From the NCBI GenBank assembly GCA_900554335.1, contig USGT01000001.1, positions 115,631 to 179,630 on the forward strand: DNA of 64,000 nt, written 5' to 3'. Position 1 is the first letter of the stretch; the number at the start of each line of letters is the position of its first letter. This DNA is from an uncultured Oscillospiraceae bacterium (GTDB lineage: Bacteria > Bacillota > Clostridia > Oscillospirales > Acutalibacteraceae). Shown here in pieces: positions 51,756-59,959 of the stretch. The notes below the pieces were generated by a model that worked only from the letters and a program-made list of their open reading frames with translations, had not been told where the DNA came from and ran no database searches. Position numbers and translations under genes: made by a program.

Positions 51756-53813
51756 TTAAATTAAATTTTCTTTTAGGGTGTTGAGAAATATTACAATATC
51801 TCTATGTATCATTTCTAATTGTGCAGGATAAAAAACAAAATCACGATAATGATAATATTTATGTAGTTTGTTTGAAATCAAAATGTTTTTGTAATACGTC
51901 AAAATGTCATAAAAACTTTCATCAATATTTTTTTTGAATAAATATAGTAAAACGTTTATACTTTCGAGTAAAAATTTTAGATAGTCTTTTTTGCCTAGGT
52001 ATTTTAGATAAGTATCAATAAGTTTCCTTAAAAAGTTCTGATCATTCGAAAGCTCTTCAACAATGTCTTTTAGATGATTGCTTGATGATTTAGTTGCATA
52101 AATTAATTTACATTTTGCAATATCAATCAAATATTGAGGATTGTTTATTACATATTCCTTAATATTTTTATTTGAAAAAGGATAATATTCCACGTCCATA
52201 CCCAAAATTGAATCTATTTTATTATTTATGTTCTTTTGGGTATCTGTTGTATTGTTGCCGATTACAGCTATATCGACGTCTGAAGAAGGAGTGATTTCAC
52301 CACGACCGTAACCGCCTGACAAAAATATCATTTCAATATTATTACTGTAATTTATATGCTCAAATATATTTGATATTTTAGTTTCCACGGAAGAAAAATT
52401 CTTTTTGCATACACTAGTGCTATTAAAAACCGAAAAGCACTCTGTATAATTTTTAAAAAATGTCCTTTTCAAATCTAATTTAAAAACAAATTCGGAAAAT
52501 AATTCTTTATTGTCTTTTAGTTCATATAAGCTATCAATACTGTTTTTGAGTTTTTCCATTAATTTATTAGTGGGGCTATTTAAAGTTTCGAATTCATTAC
52601 GACACATAGAAATAAATTCACTTGTAATGATGCTGTTTTCTAAAAGCTCAAGTAAATCTTGTATCACCTTTATAACACTAATAAATAACTTAAATTTACA
52701 AGAACTCAAAAATATTTCGGTCAATTTACGGTCATAATCTGCACCTAAGTAATGATCTACCTTAAAACTGCAATGCAAGGGGTAAAAAATTTGATGATCT
52801 CTAATTATAGGCAATCGTACTTTTAGAATCTCTCGTTCTAGTTTATTATATTGCCCAAAAGTAAAATTATGTTGATTTCTGCCCTTAAATATGGCTAATA
52901 GCTCTCGTTTGGGCTTTGCAAAAGGTACAGGTTTTTCAGAACTAAAATCCCAATTATCCGGGTTGAAGTCAAATATTTGTTTAAGTTCATCTAGGGAACA
53001 TATAGCCCCGAATTCTTCAACGCAAACAGGACCACGCAAATGTTCTTCTTTTTCTTTTGGACTTGCAGGTGAGCTTAATAATTTGCTTTTCTCAAAGTCC
53101 AAAATGTAGTAAGTGGGGATTTCACCAGTTTCATCGACTATGATATTTCTGGGAGCCATATCCGTCCAAATTATGCCCTTACTATATAAAATTTCCAATA
53201 TGTTATGTATGTTTTTGAAATGAAATTGCCTTGTTTTGCTGTCTTTTTCGGATAGCAATATTTCTTCCAAAGTTCTGCCAGGTTGATACATCATAACTGA
53301 GTAGTATGCACTGCAATTAGGAACTCCGATAATGGCAAGTGAATTTATCAAAGATAAATAAAAATCATCACATTTTATTTTATTATTATCACAAAAATTC
53401 AGCCTTTTAGATATTTCAGAAATTATTTTTTGTTCGTTCTCGAATTTGCCTACTTTTTCAGGGTTGTTTCTTTTGGTGATTATATACTTTCCGTCAGATA
53501 GTTGAATTTTTTTAATCAATCCCTTTCGAACTAAAGAAAACATTCCCGCTAAATCTTTTTGGAGCTCTATATATGAGGCAATATTTCCTTTTGAATCTTT
53601 GATTAAATTATCAATAATATGTTTACCTAAAGTGTTTTTGACATAAAAATAACTAGCTTTTCCCGATTCACAAAACAATTCAGACAAACTATCTTTTTGA
53701 ATTGCTGGAATATCTGATTTTTCAAAAGTACTGTTTATCCCAAAAGTATAACATTTTCTAGAATTTAAGACTACCTTAATTAAAATAACTATTATTAAAA
53801 AAACATGCATCAC
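51756..53813 (-). CDS. Kinase-like and nucleotidyltransferase fusion protein
   Basis: A 685-residue protein. After a hydrophobic N-terminus (about 3-17) there is a kinase-like domain (about 100-260): Lys in IITKRNN, GRTLEEIL, catalytic TDMAPRNIIV (D and N of the H-x-D-x4-N loop), and ILDFEKS in place of DFG. A long helical linker follows. Then a nucleotidyltransferase domain (about 490-560) has FLSGGYGRGEITPSSDVDIAVIG (G-S/G then D-x-D). The C-terminal region is helical and may be HEPN-like. NTases of this class are found in MNT/HEPN toxin-antitoxin and AMPylation systems. No ribosome binding site is seen before ATG 53813, so the true start may be inside. Confidence 0.65.
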   Translation of the reverse strand: MMHVFLIIVILIKVVLNSRKCYTFGINSTFEKSDIPAIQKDSLSELFCESGKASYFYVKNTLGKHIIDNLIKDSKGNIASYIELQKDLAGMFSLVRKGLIKKIQLSDGKYIITKRNNPEKVGKFENEQKIISEISKRLNFCDNNKIKCDDFYLSLINSLAIIGVPNCSAYYSVMMYQPGRTLEEILLSEKDSKTRQFHFKNIHNILEILYSKGIIWTDMAPRNIIVDETGEIPTYYILDFEKSKLLSSPASPKEKEEHLRGPVCVEEFGAICSLDELKQIFDFNPDNWDFSSEKPVPFAKPKRELLAIFKGRNQHNFTFGQYNKLEREILKVRLPIIRDHQIFYPLHCSFKVDHYLGADYDRKLTEIFLSSCKFKLFISVIKVIQDLLELLENSIITSEFISMCRNEFETLNSPTNKLMEKLKNSIDSLYELKDNKELFSEFVFKLDLKRTFFKNYTECFSVFNSTSVCKKNFSSVETKISNIFEHINYSNNIEMIFLSGGYGRGEITPSSDVDIAVIGNNTTDTQKNINNKIDSILGMDVEYYPFSNKNIKEYVINNPQYLIDIAKCKLIYATKSSSNHLKDIVEELSNDQNFLRKLIDTYLKYLGKKDYLKFLLESINVLLYLFKKNIDESFYDILTYYKNILISNKLHKYYHYRDFVFYPAQLEMIHRDIVIFLNTLKENLI

Positions 53814-53858
53814 TATGATATTATATAAAAAATACTATTGAAGTGGGGGAAGATTAAA

Positions 53859-54011
53859 ATGTCAGTTTCTAAAAATAATACTCGCATGATAATAACAATA
53901 AATAAAGAGCTGAAGGAAAAACTTAATATGTTGGCAAAAGAAGATCAACGTTCTATATCTAATTTATGTGTAAAAATAATTTCAGACTATATTAATAGAA
54001 GGGGTAAATAA
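53859..54011 (+). CDS. Ribbon-helix-helix DNA-binding protein
   Basis: A 50-residue protein: TRMIITINKELKEKLNMLAK then EDQRSISNLCVKIISDYI, the Arc/MetJ-like strand-helix-helix pattern. GGGGGA precedes ATG 53859. It ends 1 base before the recombinase ATG, so it is probably co-transcribed. Likely to control recombinase expression or act as an excision factor; inferred from position. Confidence 0.65.
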   Translation: MSVSKNNTRMIITINKELKEKLNMLAKEDQRSISNLCVKIISDYINRRGK

Positions 54012-54012
54012 A

Positions 54013-55710
54013 ATGTATTATATTTACAGTCGAAAGTCCAAATACACCGGAAAAGGTGAATCCATCGAAAACCAAGTTGAGATGTGTAAGGAGTATCTTT
54101 ATTCACATATCAAGAATATAGAAGAAAAAGAAATTGTTGTTTATGAAGATGAAGGTTTTTCAGCAAAAAATTTAGAAAGACCTATGTTCAAAAAAATGAT
54201 GGCAAATTCCAAAAAAGAAAAAGTGGATTACATAATATGTTATCGACTTGATAGAATCAGTAGAAATGTAAGCGATTTTTCTTCGTTAATAACGGATTTA
54301 AATGATCGCAATATTTCGTTTGTATCCATAAAAGAACAATTTGATACATCGACACCTATGGGTAGAGCAATGATGTATATTGCGTCTGTTTTTGCTCAAC
54401 TTGAAAGAGAAACAATTGCCGAAAGAATCAGGGATAACATGCTAATGCTCGCACGCACAGGGCGGTGGCTTGGTGGAATATGCCCAACGGGATATGAATC
54501 TGAAAAAGTCAAGCAAATAGTTGTTGACGGAAAATCCAAACAAATGTTTAAACTCAAAATAATTCCCGAAGAAGCTGAATTAGTGAGGTTAATATTTCAA
54601 AAATTTAAAGAAAAAAATTCTCTTACAAAAGTTGAAACTTATTTAATACAAAATGGCATTAAAACAAAAAACGGAAAAATCTTTACAAGGTTTACTGTAA
54701 AAAATATTTTAGAAAATCCTGTATATATGATGGCTGACGAAACTGCTTTTAATTATTTCGTTGATAACGGAGTAGAATTTTCGGATGAAAATGATATAAA
54801 AAGTAAATTTGATGGTAAGCACGGAATAATGGCTTATAACAAAACTATACAAAAGGAAGGAAAACGTAATTATACTAGGGAAATTAAAGATTGGATTATT
54901 TCTGTAGGAAAACATGAGGGGTTGATTTCTTCATCTGATTGGATTTCAGTTCAGGAACAATTAGCCCAAAATTCTTCAAAATCGTATCGCAAACCTAAAA
55001 GTAACGTGGCGCTTTTATCTGGAATTTTGCTTTGCGGAAATTGCGGCGACTTTATGCGACCTAAGCTTAGCAAAAGAAAAAATGCCTCTAGAGAGTATAT
55101 ATACACCTATCTTTGTCAGTTAAAAGAAAAAAGCCGTCGTCATAACTGCAAAATGAAAAATCTAAATGGAAATATTTTAGACAAGACGGTTTGCGAAGAA
55201 ATCAAAAAGCTTACCGTAGATAATTCACAGTTTCTAAACGAGCTTTCTAGAGCAAAAAAAGAAATTGCTCTAAAGACTGAAAATTATGAAGAGGAAATTT
55301 CAAAAATTTCTCAATCTTTATCTAATATAGAAAAGGAAATTTCAGCTTTGGTGCAAGCTCTTTCTGGTGCTCAGGGCACTCCTGCTCAAAAATATATTAC
55401 TGAAAAAATAAATAGCCTTGATAGTGAAAAGAATAGGCTTTTGCAAAAGAAAGAAGAACTTGAAAATTTGATAAAAAATCAAGATCTATCACAAATTGAA
55501 TTTGATAATATAAAAAACTTGGTTTTATCTTTTAACCGCACTTTTGATACTATGGACGTAGAACAAAAACGAAAAGCATTAAGAATACTCGTAGATAAAA
55601 TAGTGTGGGATGGGGAAAATGTGCATATATATCTATTCGGTTCAAACGATGACAAACCGTTTTCAAGTATTGGAAATATTTTGAAGACAAAGTGTGAGAA
55701 TAGCAAATGA
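54013..55710 (+). CDS. Large serine recombinase (SpoIVCA-like, sigK element excisionase)
   Basis: A 565-residue recombinase. N-terminal resolvase domain with catalytic Ser6 in YIYSRKSKYTG and the SVFAQLERE / AERIR region; Recombinase domain (about 155-300); zinc ribbon (about 340-385) with LLCGNCGDF and a second C pair; coiled coil (about 405-475) used by large serine integrases for site synapsis. Its last codon and TGA stop (55708-55710) use the junction AAATGA, the G and A coming from sigK. In the circle it would read through into the 46.75-kb sequence. Start ATG 54013 behind AAGGGG. Confidence 0.94.
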   Translation: MYYIYSRKSKYTGKGESIENQVEMCKEYLYSHIKNIEEKEIVVYEDEGFSAKNLERPMFKKMMANSKKEKVDYIICYRLDRISRNVSDFSSLITDLNDRNISFVSIKEQFDTSTPMGRAMMYIASVFAQLERETIAERIRDNMLMLARTGRWLGGICPTGYESEKVKQIVVDGKSKQMFKLKIIPEEAELVRLIFQKFKEKNSLTKVETYLIQNGIKTKNGKIFTRFTVKNILENPVYMMADETAFNYFVDNGVEFSDENDIKSKFDGKHGIMAYNKTIQKEGKRNYTREIKDWIISVGKHEGLISSSDWISVQEQLAQNSSKSYRKPKSNVALLSGILLCGNCGDFMRPKLSKRKNASREYIYTYLCQLKEKSRRHNCKMKNLNGNILDKTVCEEIKKLTVDNSQFLNELSRAKKEIALKTENYEEEISKISQSLSNIEKEISALVQALSGAQGTPAQKYITEKINSLDSEKNRLLQKKEELENLIKNQDLSQIEFDNIKNLVLSFNRTFDTMDVEQKRKALRILVDKIVWDGENVHIYLFGSNDDKPFSSIGNILKTKCENSK

Positions 55711-56059
55711 AATTTTGATGTACTTCAGATCTGCTAATAAATCGTCGCTTGATGTTTCGATGGATGAACCGATTGAAACTGATAAAAATGGTAATGTTTT
55801 AACTCTTATAGACACAATTGCCTGCGATAAATCAATCGCTGATGAAATTGACCTTAAAATGGATATTCAAAAATTAAACAGAAAAATTTTAAGCCTTTTA
55901 AGCCCCCGGGAGCGAATAATCATATGTTTAAGATATGGTTTGGGCGGCAATAAACCCCTGCCACAACGCGAAGTTGCACAGAGGCTTAAAATTTCAAGAT
56001 CATATGTTTCCAGGCTTGAAAAAAAATCAATTAACATTTTAAAAGATTCTTTCAAATAA
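55694..56059 (+). pseudogene. sigK: sigK 3' part (regions 2.4-4)
   Basis: The sigma-K-derived part starts at 55709 (EILMYFRSANKSSLDVSM), with DEPIETDKNGNVLTLID and region 4 REVAQRLKISRSYVSRLEKKS, as in sigma K and sigma E. The upstream MRIAN (GTG 55694) lies in the recombinase gene and is not sigma sequence; no ribosome binding site precedes it. Joined to the 5' part it makes 227 residues, close to other sigma K proteins. It is expressed only after excision, if the model is right. Confidence 0.93.
55695..55718 (+). other. Right recombination half-site of the sigK element
   Basis: AAAT (55705-55708) at the end of the recombinase gene, directly before GAAATTTTGATG of sigK. The joined circle site would be GAATAG CAAATT CTATATT, an imperfect dyad around the core. 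Confidence 0.7.
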
Positions 56060-56068
56060 CATTTTAAA

Positions 56069-57103
56069 TTAAGAATCGCTTTGTGAAATAGTGATATTTT
56101 CTTTGACTTTTTCTCCGAACTTTTCCTTAACTTTTCTTTTAGATCTTGAGTATCTTTCAAGATTTATCATAATTGTTTGTTTCACTGCTTTTTCTTTACT
56201 TCCAACGTCAATTAAAATAGACATTAGTATGAGTATTATTTTTTTGGTTGCTGGTTCGCAATTCATCATAGGAAGGAAATATTTTTCTTTTACCTTTTCT
56301 TCAACATCTTCTGACGCATCGTTGTAAACGCGGTTGCCTTTGAAATAGCTGTGAAAAAGCGCTATTTCTGCTTGATTAAGATTACCTGATTTGTTTTGAG
56401 CTATCGTAGCGATTTTTTTAAGCACGGATGATAAGTTCTTAAGCTCAGTTTTTTCGAATTCCGTGAGAGATGCTTTGGCTGCTTCTGCGTCAAGCATTTT
56501 TGCCAAGTTTTGAGCGTAGTCTTTGCATTCTCCAATCTTTTCTTTTTCTTTATTTATCAGATATGTTTTAATTATCTGAATTGTTGAAGCCATATATTTT
56601 CGAACATACAGTTTAAAAGTAGTTTGAAAATGTAGCGCAGCATCATGATATTTGTATTTGTCGATTATTAAACCCTTACCGTCACTAGTAGCTTTGTAAA
56701 GTCTCCAGTAGTCATTGTCTTCTATTTCTTTGTTTATATTTTCAAGGGTTCTGCCGGAAGTTGTTAATTTTTTTATAAATTTTTCAAATTCCTTTTTTTG
56801 ATTTACCATCATTGATTCATGCTTTGCACGTACTCTATTAGTAAGATCAGTGTAATAGGTGGAAGCAAGCCCGTAGCAAGCGCCTAAGCCGTTTTCTACC
56901 ACAATTTCTTTTATTTTTTTAGTGGATGCCTCAGCTTCTTCTATATTATTGAGTTTTTCGTCCATATCTCTAGCAAAGGTGTTGAACTTGTCAATCAGCA
57001 AGTTCACTTTTTTAATTGTTTTTTTCTTTTCAATAGGGTGGAAACCTTTATATTTTATATTTGTGACGTGCGGCACAAGTATTTTTCTTATTCCTCTTTC
57101 CAT
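56069..57103 (-). CDS. KYKG-leader family protein C (344 residues)
   Basis: An N-terminal leader, residues 17-28 KYKGFHPIEKKK, then NLLIDKFNTF; the rest is helical with a region shared with the next gene: KKLTTSGRTL, WRLYKATSDGKG, KEKYFLPMMNC, KKIILILM. No signal peptide or membrane segment. Start ATG 57103 behind CAGGAG. It is about 100 bases downstream of gene B; a 16-base tandem repeat lies between. Convergent with sigK. Function unknown; shared leader suggests a common targeting or binding role. Confidence 0.75.
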   Translation of the reverse strand: MERGIRKILVPHVTNIKYKGFHPIEKKKTIKKVNLLIDKFNTFARDMDEKLNNIEEAEASTKKIKEIVVENGLGACYGLASTYYTDLTNRVRAKHESMMVNQKKEFEKFIKKLTTSGRTLENINKEIEDNDYWRLYKATSDGKGLIIDKYKYHDAALHFQTTFKLYVRKYMASTIQIIKTYLINKEKEKIGECKDYAQNLAKMLDAEAAKASLTEFEKTELKNLSSVLKKIATIAQNKSGNLNQAEIALFHSYFKGNRVYNDASEDVEEKVKEKYFLPMMNCEPATKKIILILMSILIDVGSKEKAVKQTIMINLERYSRSKRKVKEKFGEKVKENITISQSDS

Positions 57104-57149
57104 GGAAAAACACTCCTGATATTTTATTTTTTTATTAAATCACGCTAAT

Positions 57150-57181
57150 TTGAAGTTATATATTTTTGAAGTTATATATTT
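57150..57181. repeat. Two tandem copies of a 16-base unit
   Basis: TTGAAGTTATATATTT occurs twice in direct succession between the two leader-family genes. It could be an operator or slippage product. Confidence 0.6.
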
Positions 57182-57204
57182 AAGTTTGAAAAAATATTGA
57201 TGCT

Positions 57205-58173
57205 TCAAGTTGAAGGACTGTTTTCAGTAACATATTTTTTAATGTTTTCAGTAATTTTCGCTCTTAAATCATATCTAGTAGCATAATTATTTAGCACAGC
57301 CACAATGGCGAGTATAATTTTTTTGGTTTTTTTATCAGATTTCATTGTAGGCAAAAAATATTTTGCTTTCAAAGTGTCTGCGTTAGTTTCCATTATTTCT
57401 TCAAATTTCGGAATACCTTTAAAAGCTCTCTTTAATGATTTCATCTTATTATCTGAAAGATTGCCTTCTCCGGACTTGATTATTTTTATAGTGGCTTTTA
57501 TTGCATCTATTACTCCTCCCATTTCTTTTTTTAAAGACGTATCTTTATAAATTTCGTTTTCAAGGCCTAGGGTGAGCTGTTGCAGAGAAATTATCATTTC
57601 CTTTAATTTCTTTTCTTCTTGATCAGTCAAATAAATTTTAACTTTAGAAATGGTGTTAATATTGCATTTTTCGAACTCGTCTTCAAGTGTTTTTATATAT
57701 TCTTCTACCAGATCATTGTATTGCGGGTTTTTAATTGTTAAACTTTTGCCGTTATTCGTAGTGGTGTAAATTTTCCAAAATTCGCTGCCTTCTATGTTCA
57801 AATTGATGTATATAAGCTTGTAACCACAGGTTGTTAAGAATTTTATGAATTTTTTAAAGTCTTTTATCATATTTTTTTCAAATTCAGTTGCTTTTTTATA
57901 TAAATCACGTTTATTTTGCTCAATATATGGAGTGCACATGGAGTAGTAAACAGCTAGGTTTTGCTTTTTTAAAAGTCTTATTATTTCTCTGCTTTTACCG
58001 TATTTTTTAGTGAGCTTACCTAACGGAGAATCACTCTTAATGAAAAGATCTGAATGAAATTCATTAAACTTATCGATTAGCAAGTTTATTTTTTGAAGAG
58101 TCTTTTTCTTTTCAATAGGGTGTAAACCTTTGTATTTCAAATCTTTAACGTATGGAATCTGTATCAATTGCAT
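57205..58173 (-). CDS. KYKG-leader family protein B (322 residues)
   Basis: Leader at residues 13-24, KYKGLHPIEKKK, then NLLIDKFNEF. Paralogue of protein C along the full length: KFLTTCGYKLIYI, FWKIYTTTNNGKSL, KAKYFLPTMKSD, TKKIILAI. Helical, no export signal. Start ATG 58173 behind AAAGGGAG. A near-consensus promoter (TTGACT-17-TAGAAT) is upstream. Unknown family. Confidence 0.75.
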   Translation of the reverse strand: MQLIQIPYVKDLKYKGLHPIEKKKTLQKINLLIDKFNEFHSDLFIKSDSPLGKLTKKYGKSREIIRLLKKQNLAVYYSMCTPYIEQNKRDLYKKATEFEKNMIKDFKKFIKFLTTCGYKLIYINLNIEGSEFWKIYTTTNNGKSLTIKNPQYNDLVEEYIKTLEDEFEKCNINTISKVKIYLTDQEEKKLKEMIISLQQLTLGLENEIYKDTSLKKEMGGVIDAIKATIKIIKSGEGNLSDNKMKSLKRAFKGIPKFEEIMETNADTLKAKYFLPTMKSDKKTKKIILAIVAVLNNYATRYDLRAKITENIKKYVTENSPST

Positions 58174-58214
58174 ATGAAATTCTCCCTTTATTTTAGTATC
58201 TCCATTTTTTCAGT

Positions 58215-58243
58215 ATTCTATCATTTTTATAAATAATAGTCAA
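58215..58243 (-). promoter_or_regulatory. Promoter of leader-family genes B and C
   Basis: On the minus strand: TTGACT (58243-58238), 17-base spacer, TAGAAT (58220-58215). Similar to those of gene A and the CIS pair. Confidence 0.7.
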
Positions 58244-58294
58244 TAAAAAATAATTTTAAGCTATTAATACATGAATTAAATATATAAAAATAAA

Positions 58295-58335
58295 GTCGGC
58301 CTCCGTCACAACATTAAAGTCGCGCAGAGGCCTGA
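58295..58335 (-). terminator. Terminator of leader-family gene A
   Basis: GAGGCC (58327-58332) pairs with GGCCTC (58298-58303) with additional inner pairing, and on the minus strand is followed by GACTTTATTTTTATATA. Confidence 0.7.
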
Positions 58336-58345
58336 AAGTTTTTTA

Positions 58346-59740
58346 TTAATCCCAATTTTCCTCTTCTTCCGGTTCGTTATCCGTTTCGTCGTTATAGCCC
58401 ATGCTTTCTCTTCTTTGTTTTAAAGCGTCTTTCAAATTTTTCGGCTTCGAATTATTGGAAGATGTGTTTTTGGTTTGATTTGTCGCAGGTTTGTTTTTCG
58501 GAGGAGCAGGAGGAGTTTGCTTTGCTGATTTTTTCTCGCTTTCTGCCCATTCTTTGGCTTCTTTTTCAGCTTGTTCAAAAAATTCCTTGAATTCGCCGCT
58601 TTCCATTGCTTCTTTATTTTTCTTTGCCATGCTTTCTCTTAGCATTTCTGTGAGGTTTTGAGTGCTGTTTTTATTGCTGGCGTTTTTGCTGCTTGCATTT
58701 TTGGCGGTAGATGCAGATTTACTATTAGGCGTAACTTTCCTTAATTTCGCCTTAGTTTCTTTGAGGATTTCTTCGAATGTTTTAGAATTTGATTTTTCGG
58801 TTTTTGGTTCGAGTTTTTGGCTCAATGTTTCCACTGAAGAAACCAAATTTGAAGGCTTTGAAGCCCTTGTGCTTTGCGCAATTTTCGTGAACTGATTCGT
58901 GATTAATTCCACGTTTTGTTCTATGTCTTTAATGTTTTTGGTTTTCTTTTGTTGTTTTGAAATTTCAATGCCTAATTTCGGGTCAGCTCCGGCAAGTGCG
59001 CTTGTTGTTTGTTTTAAAAAGTTAATGTCTTGCCTTTTAACTATAGATGATTCATCGTTTATAAAGCTTTTTCTGAATCTTTTTAGCGAAGAGGTGGACT
59101 TTTTTTTGGCTTCGTAGCTCATGTCGTCATTTCTGTCTATGTCCGCAAGTAATTTGTTGATTAATCTTACTAATTTCTTCTTTGTTTCGCTATTTTTGCT
59201 TTTTTGAACATTTTCTCTTTTTGCAATTGGCTTGAATTCTTTTGCTAGCGAATGGCCGATTAATCTTTGAATTTCTTCATCTATTTTATCGTTAGTGCCG
59301 TCTTTGGAAAATTCTTCGAAAAAATTGTCGGCTTTTTCAGCTTTTTCCTCGAGGGTTTCCTTTGGGTTTGATTTTGTGATTTCTTCGATAAGATCTTGTA
59401 TGTCCTCAGAATATTTATTCGAAACTTTCTTTAAAATTTTGGCTTCATCCAGGGCGCTAGTTTGAATTTCATTGTTGGCAAAAGCTTCTTCGATTGCGCT
59501 TTCGCTTAATTTAATGCCGTTTTCTTTAAGCAGATCTTGAATAGTCTCAGTTCCATTAGCGTCAATATCAAAAAGCTCTTCAATTTCTGATTTAATTTCT
59601 ACCGATTTTTCTTTCCAAAATTCATTAAACTCTTTAATGTTTTCGTTCATGTTTTTAATAAATTTTTTCTTTTCCATGGGGTGAATGCCTTTATACTTTA
59701 CATCGCTAATTGTCGAAATGTTTCTGTAACCTCTGCTCAT
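58346..59740 (-). CDS. KYKG-leader family protein A (464 residues)
   Basis: Leader at residues 15-26, KYKGIHPMEKKK, then NENIKEFNEF. The body is unlike B and C: a helical acidic region to about residue 270, then a low-complexity Ser/Lys/Asn/Thr region, and a C-terminal Pro- and Glu-rich tail ending EEEENWD. I place the start at ATG 59740 (MSRGYRN) behind GGAGG. Promoter TTGACA-17-TAAAAT upstream, terminator downstream. No domain recognised. Confidence 0.75.
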   Translation of the reverse strand: MSRGYRNISTISDVKYKGIHPMEKKKFIKNMNENIKEFNEFWKEKSVEIKSEIEELFDIDANGTETIQDLLKENGIKLSESAIEEAFANNEIQTSALDEAKILKKVSNKYSEDIQDLIEEITKSNPKETLEEKAEKADNFFEEFSKDGTNDKIDEEIQRLIGHSLAKEFKPIAKRENVQKSKNSETKKKLVRLINKLLADIDRNDDMSYEAKKKSTSSLKRFRKSFINDESSIVKRQDINFLKQTTSALAGADPKLGIEISKQQKKTKNIKDIEQNVELITNQFTKIAQSTRASKPSNLVSSVETLSQKLEPKTEKSNSKTFEEILKETKAKLRKVTPNSKSASTAKNASSKNASNKNSTQNLTEMLRESMAKKNKEAMESGEFKEFFEQAEKEAKEWAESEKKSAKQTPPAPPKNKPATNQTKNTSSNNSKPKNLKDALKQRRESMGYNDETDNEPEEEENWD

Positions 59741-59785
59741 AATTATTTCCTCCAATCAATTATGTTTATTCAAGTTAACGATAAT

Positions 59786-59814
59786 ATTTTATTACTTATA
59801 TCAAAAAATGTCAA
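59786..59814 (-). promoter_or_regulatory. Promoter of leader-family gene A
   Basis: On the minus strand: TTGACA (59814-59809), 17-base spacer, TAAAAT (59791-59786). Confidence 0.75.
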
Positions 59815-59891
59815 TAATAATTATTTATTTCTATAAAATACATATACTATTTATGCGAAATTGCATAGCAGCTTAAGTTTTAAATATAGAA

Positions 59892-59920
59892 TTGTAAGAA
59901 AAAAGCTTTCGTGATATAAT
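59892..59920 (+). promoter_or_regulatory. Sigma-A promoter of asnB
   Basis: TTGTAA (59892-59897), 17-base spacer, TATAAT (59915-59920), 40 bases before the start codon. Confidence 0.7.
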
Positions 59921-59959
59921 CTTTAAGCACGAGAAAATCAAAACGGAGGAAATGTTAAC

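Larger units (their letters stand above)
46749..55708. mobile_element. skin-like sigK intervening element, 8,960 bp
   Basis: The region lies inside the sigK gene and carries a large serine recombinase at its right end, as in the skin elements of B. subtilis and C. difficile. Removal joins GAA AAT to GAA ATT in frame and rebuilds CIENEILMYF, the conserved sigma region 2.4 sequence. At about 9 kb it is smaller than the known examples. Cargo, left to right: remnant of a regulator, a 58-residue gene, a degraded gene, a secreted protein, an OTU-like candidate effector with a frameshift, a 155-residue gene, a decayed helicase-nuclease, a kinase-nucleotidyltransferase, a ribbon-helix-helix gene and the recombinase. 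Almost all cargo is on the minus strand and AT-rich. Confidence 0.9.

Noticed and set aside
55694..55708. GTG at 55694 as an independent start of the sigK 3' part
   Set aside because: No ribosome binding site; the first five codons lie in the recombinase gene and do not match sigma-K. The 3' part is better read as translated only after joining.
46749..55708. CRISPR array or integrated prophage as explanation for the element
   Set aside because: No spaced direct repeats, no capsid, terminase or portal genes. It is a recombinase-flanked insertion within sigK.
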